A stretch of 23,297 bases of DNA from Pseudomonadota bacterium (lineage in GTDB: Bacteria > Pseudomonadota > Gammaproteobacteria > Acidithiobacillales > Acidithiobacillaceae), in contig JAKBXD010000008.1 of NCBI GenBank assembly GCA_021840785.1, positions 1 through 23,297 on the forward strand, read 5' to 3'. Made by a program: the position numbers and the translations under genes. Position 1 is the first letter of the stretch. Every line of letters starts with the position of its first letter. This document shows, piece after piece, positions 23,210 through 23,297 of this stretch. Under the pieces are notes generated by a model. The model searched no databases, was not told the DNA's origin, and saw nothing but the letters and a program-made list of their open reading frames with translations.

Positions 23210-23297
23210 TTAGGCGGCGTCCTGTTGATCATCCGGCAGGGTTTCATTAGCCGGTAATCCATCGATGAATTTCATTCCCGCAAAGAGATCACGCACT
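23210..23297 (-). CDS. C-terminal end of an unidentified gene
   Basis: The last 28 codons of a frame that enters from the right edge: VRDLFAGMKFIDGLPANE then TLPDDQQDAA, stop TAA at 23210. The next gene's ATG (23206) follows after 3 nt, so the two look like an operon whose second gene has been cut by the intron remnant. Not recognised; too short to judge. Confidence 0.45.
   Translation of the reverse strand, partial: VRDLFAGMKFIDGLPANETLPDDQQDAA

Overview
The window reads as chromosomal DNA of an acidophilic sulfur-oxidising gammaproteobacterium close to Acidithiobacillus (A. ferrooxidans-like). The main clue is a secreted beta-propeller protein that I recognise from memory as tetrathionate hydrolase. 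No database search was possible, so the taxon is an inference.

Layout. 1-6070 (minus): the first ~2020 codons of a giant membrane-bound cyclic beta-1,2-glucan synthase-type enzyme (NdvB/ChvB), open to the left edge with no internal stop. 6165-6659 (minus): a 42-residue lysine-rich protein and a 109-residue exported helical protein. 6854-11287 (plus): a 1477-residue membrane sensor with two GAF, two PAS, GGDEF and EAL domains, divergent from the exported-protein gene. It may link c-di-GMP to surface glucans, but only by proximity. 11340-18225: a dense block of housekeeping genes: an Spx/ArsC-like protein coupled to a MidA/NDUFAF7-type methyltransferase (minus); a pteridine-reductase-like SDR, a NifU-C/Nfu-type protein and rimO (plus operon); folB (minus) divergent from plsY (plus); and a ferritin-like DUF455 protein coupled to tsaD (minus). 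Nfu and RimO share Fe-S chemistry, and the SDR and FolB share pterin/folate chemistry. 18342-19853 (minus): tetrathionate hydrolase with a promoter and a perfect 10-bp inverted repeat just upstream of its -35.

From 20.1 kb the window becomes accessory: a complete yefM-yoeB module with its palindromic operator, decayed remnants including a CopG-type antitoxin with two frame disruptions, a complete higB-higA module of opposite orientation with a promoter that probably makes a leaderless mRNA, and the 3' part of a group II intron. The intron keeps domains V and VI and a reverse transcriptase whose first third has been replaced by an unrelated N-terminus and whose C-terminus is frameshifted. The right edge carries the end of one more unrecognised gene.

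No tRNA, rRNA or CRISPR array was seen. I did not find a convincing wholly new system. The most unusual points are the chimeric intron ORF, the pile-up of toxin-antitoxin modules beside it, the tetrathionate hydrolase control region, the start-codon problem of the glucan synthase gene, the unassigned C-terminal domain of the c-di-GMP protein, and the 42-residue basic protein.
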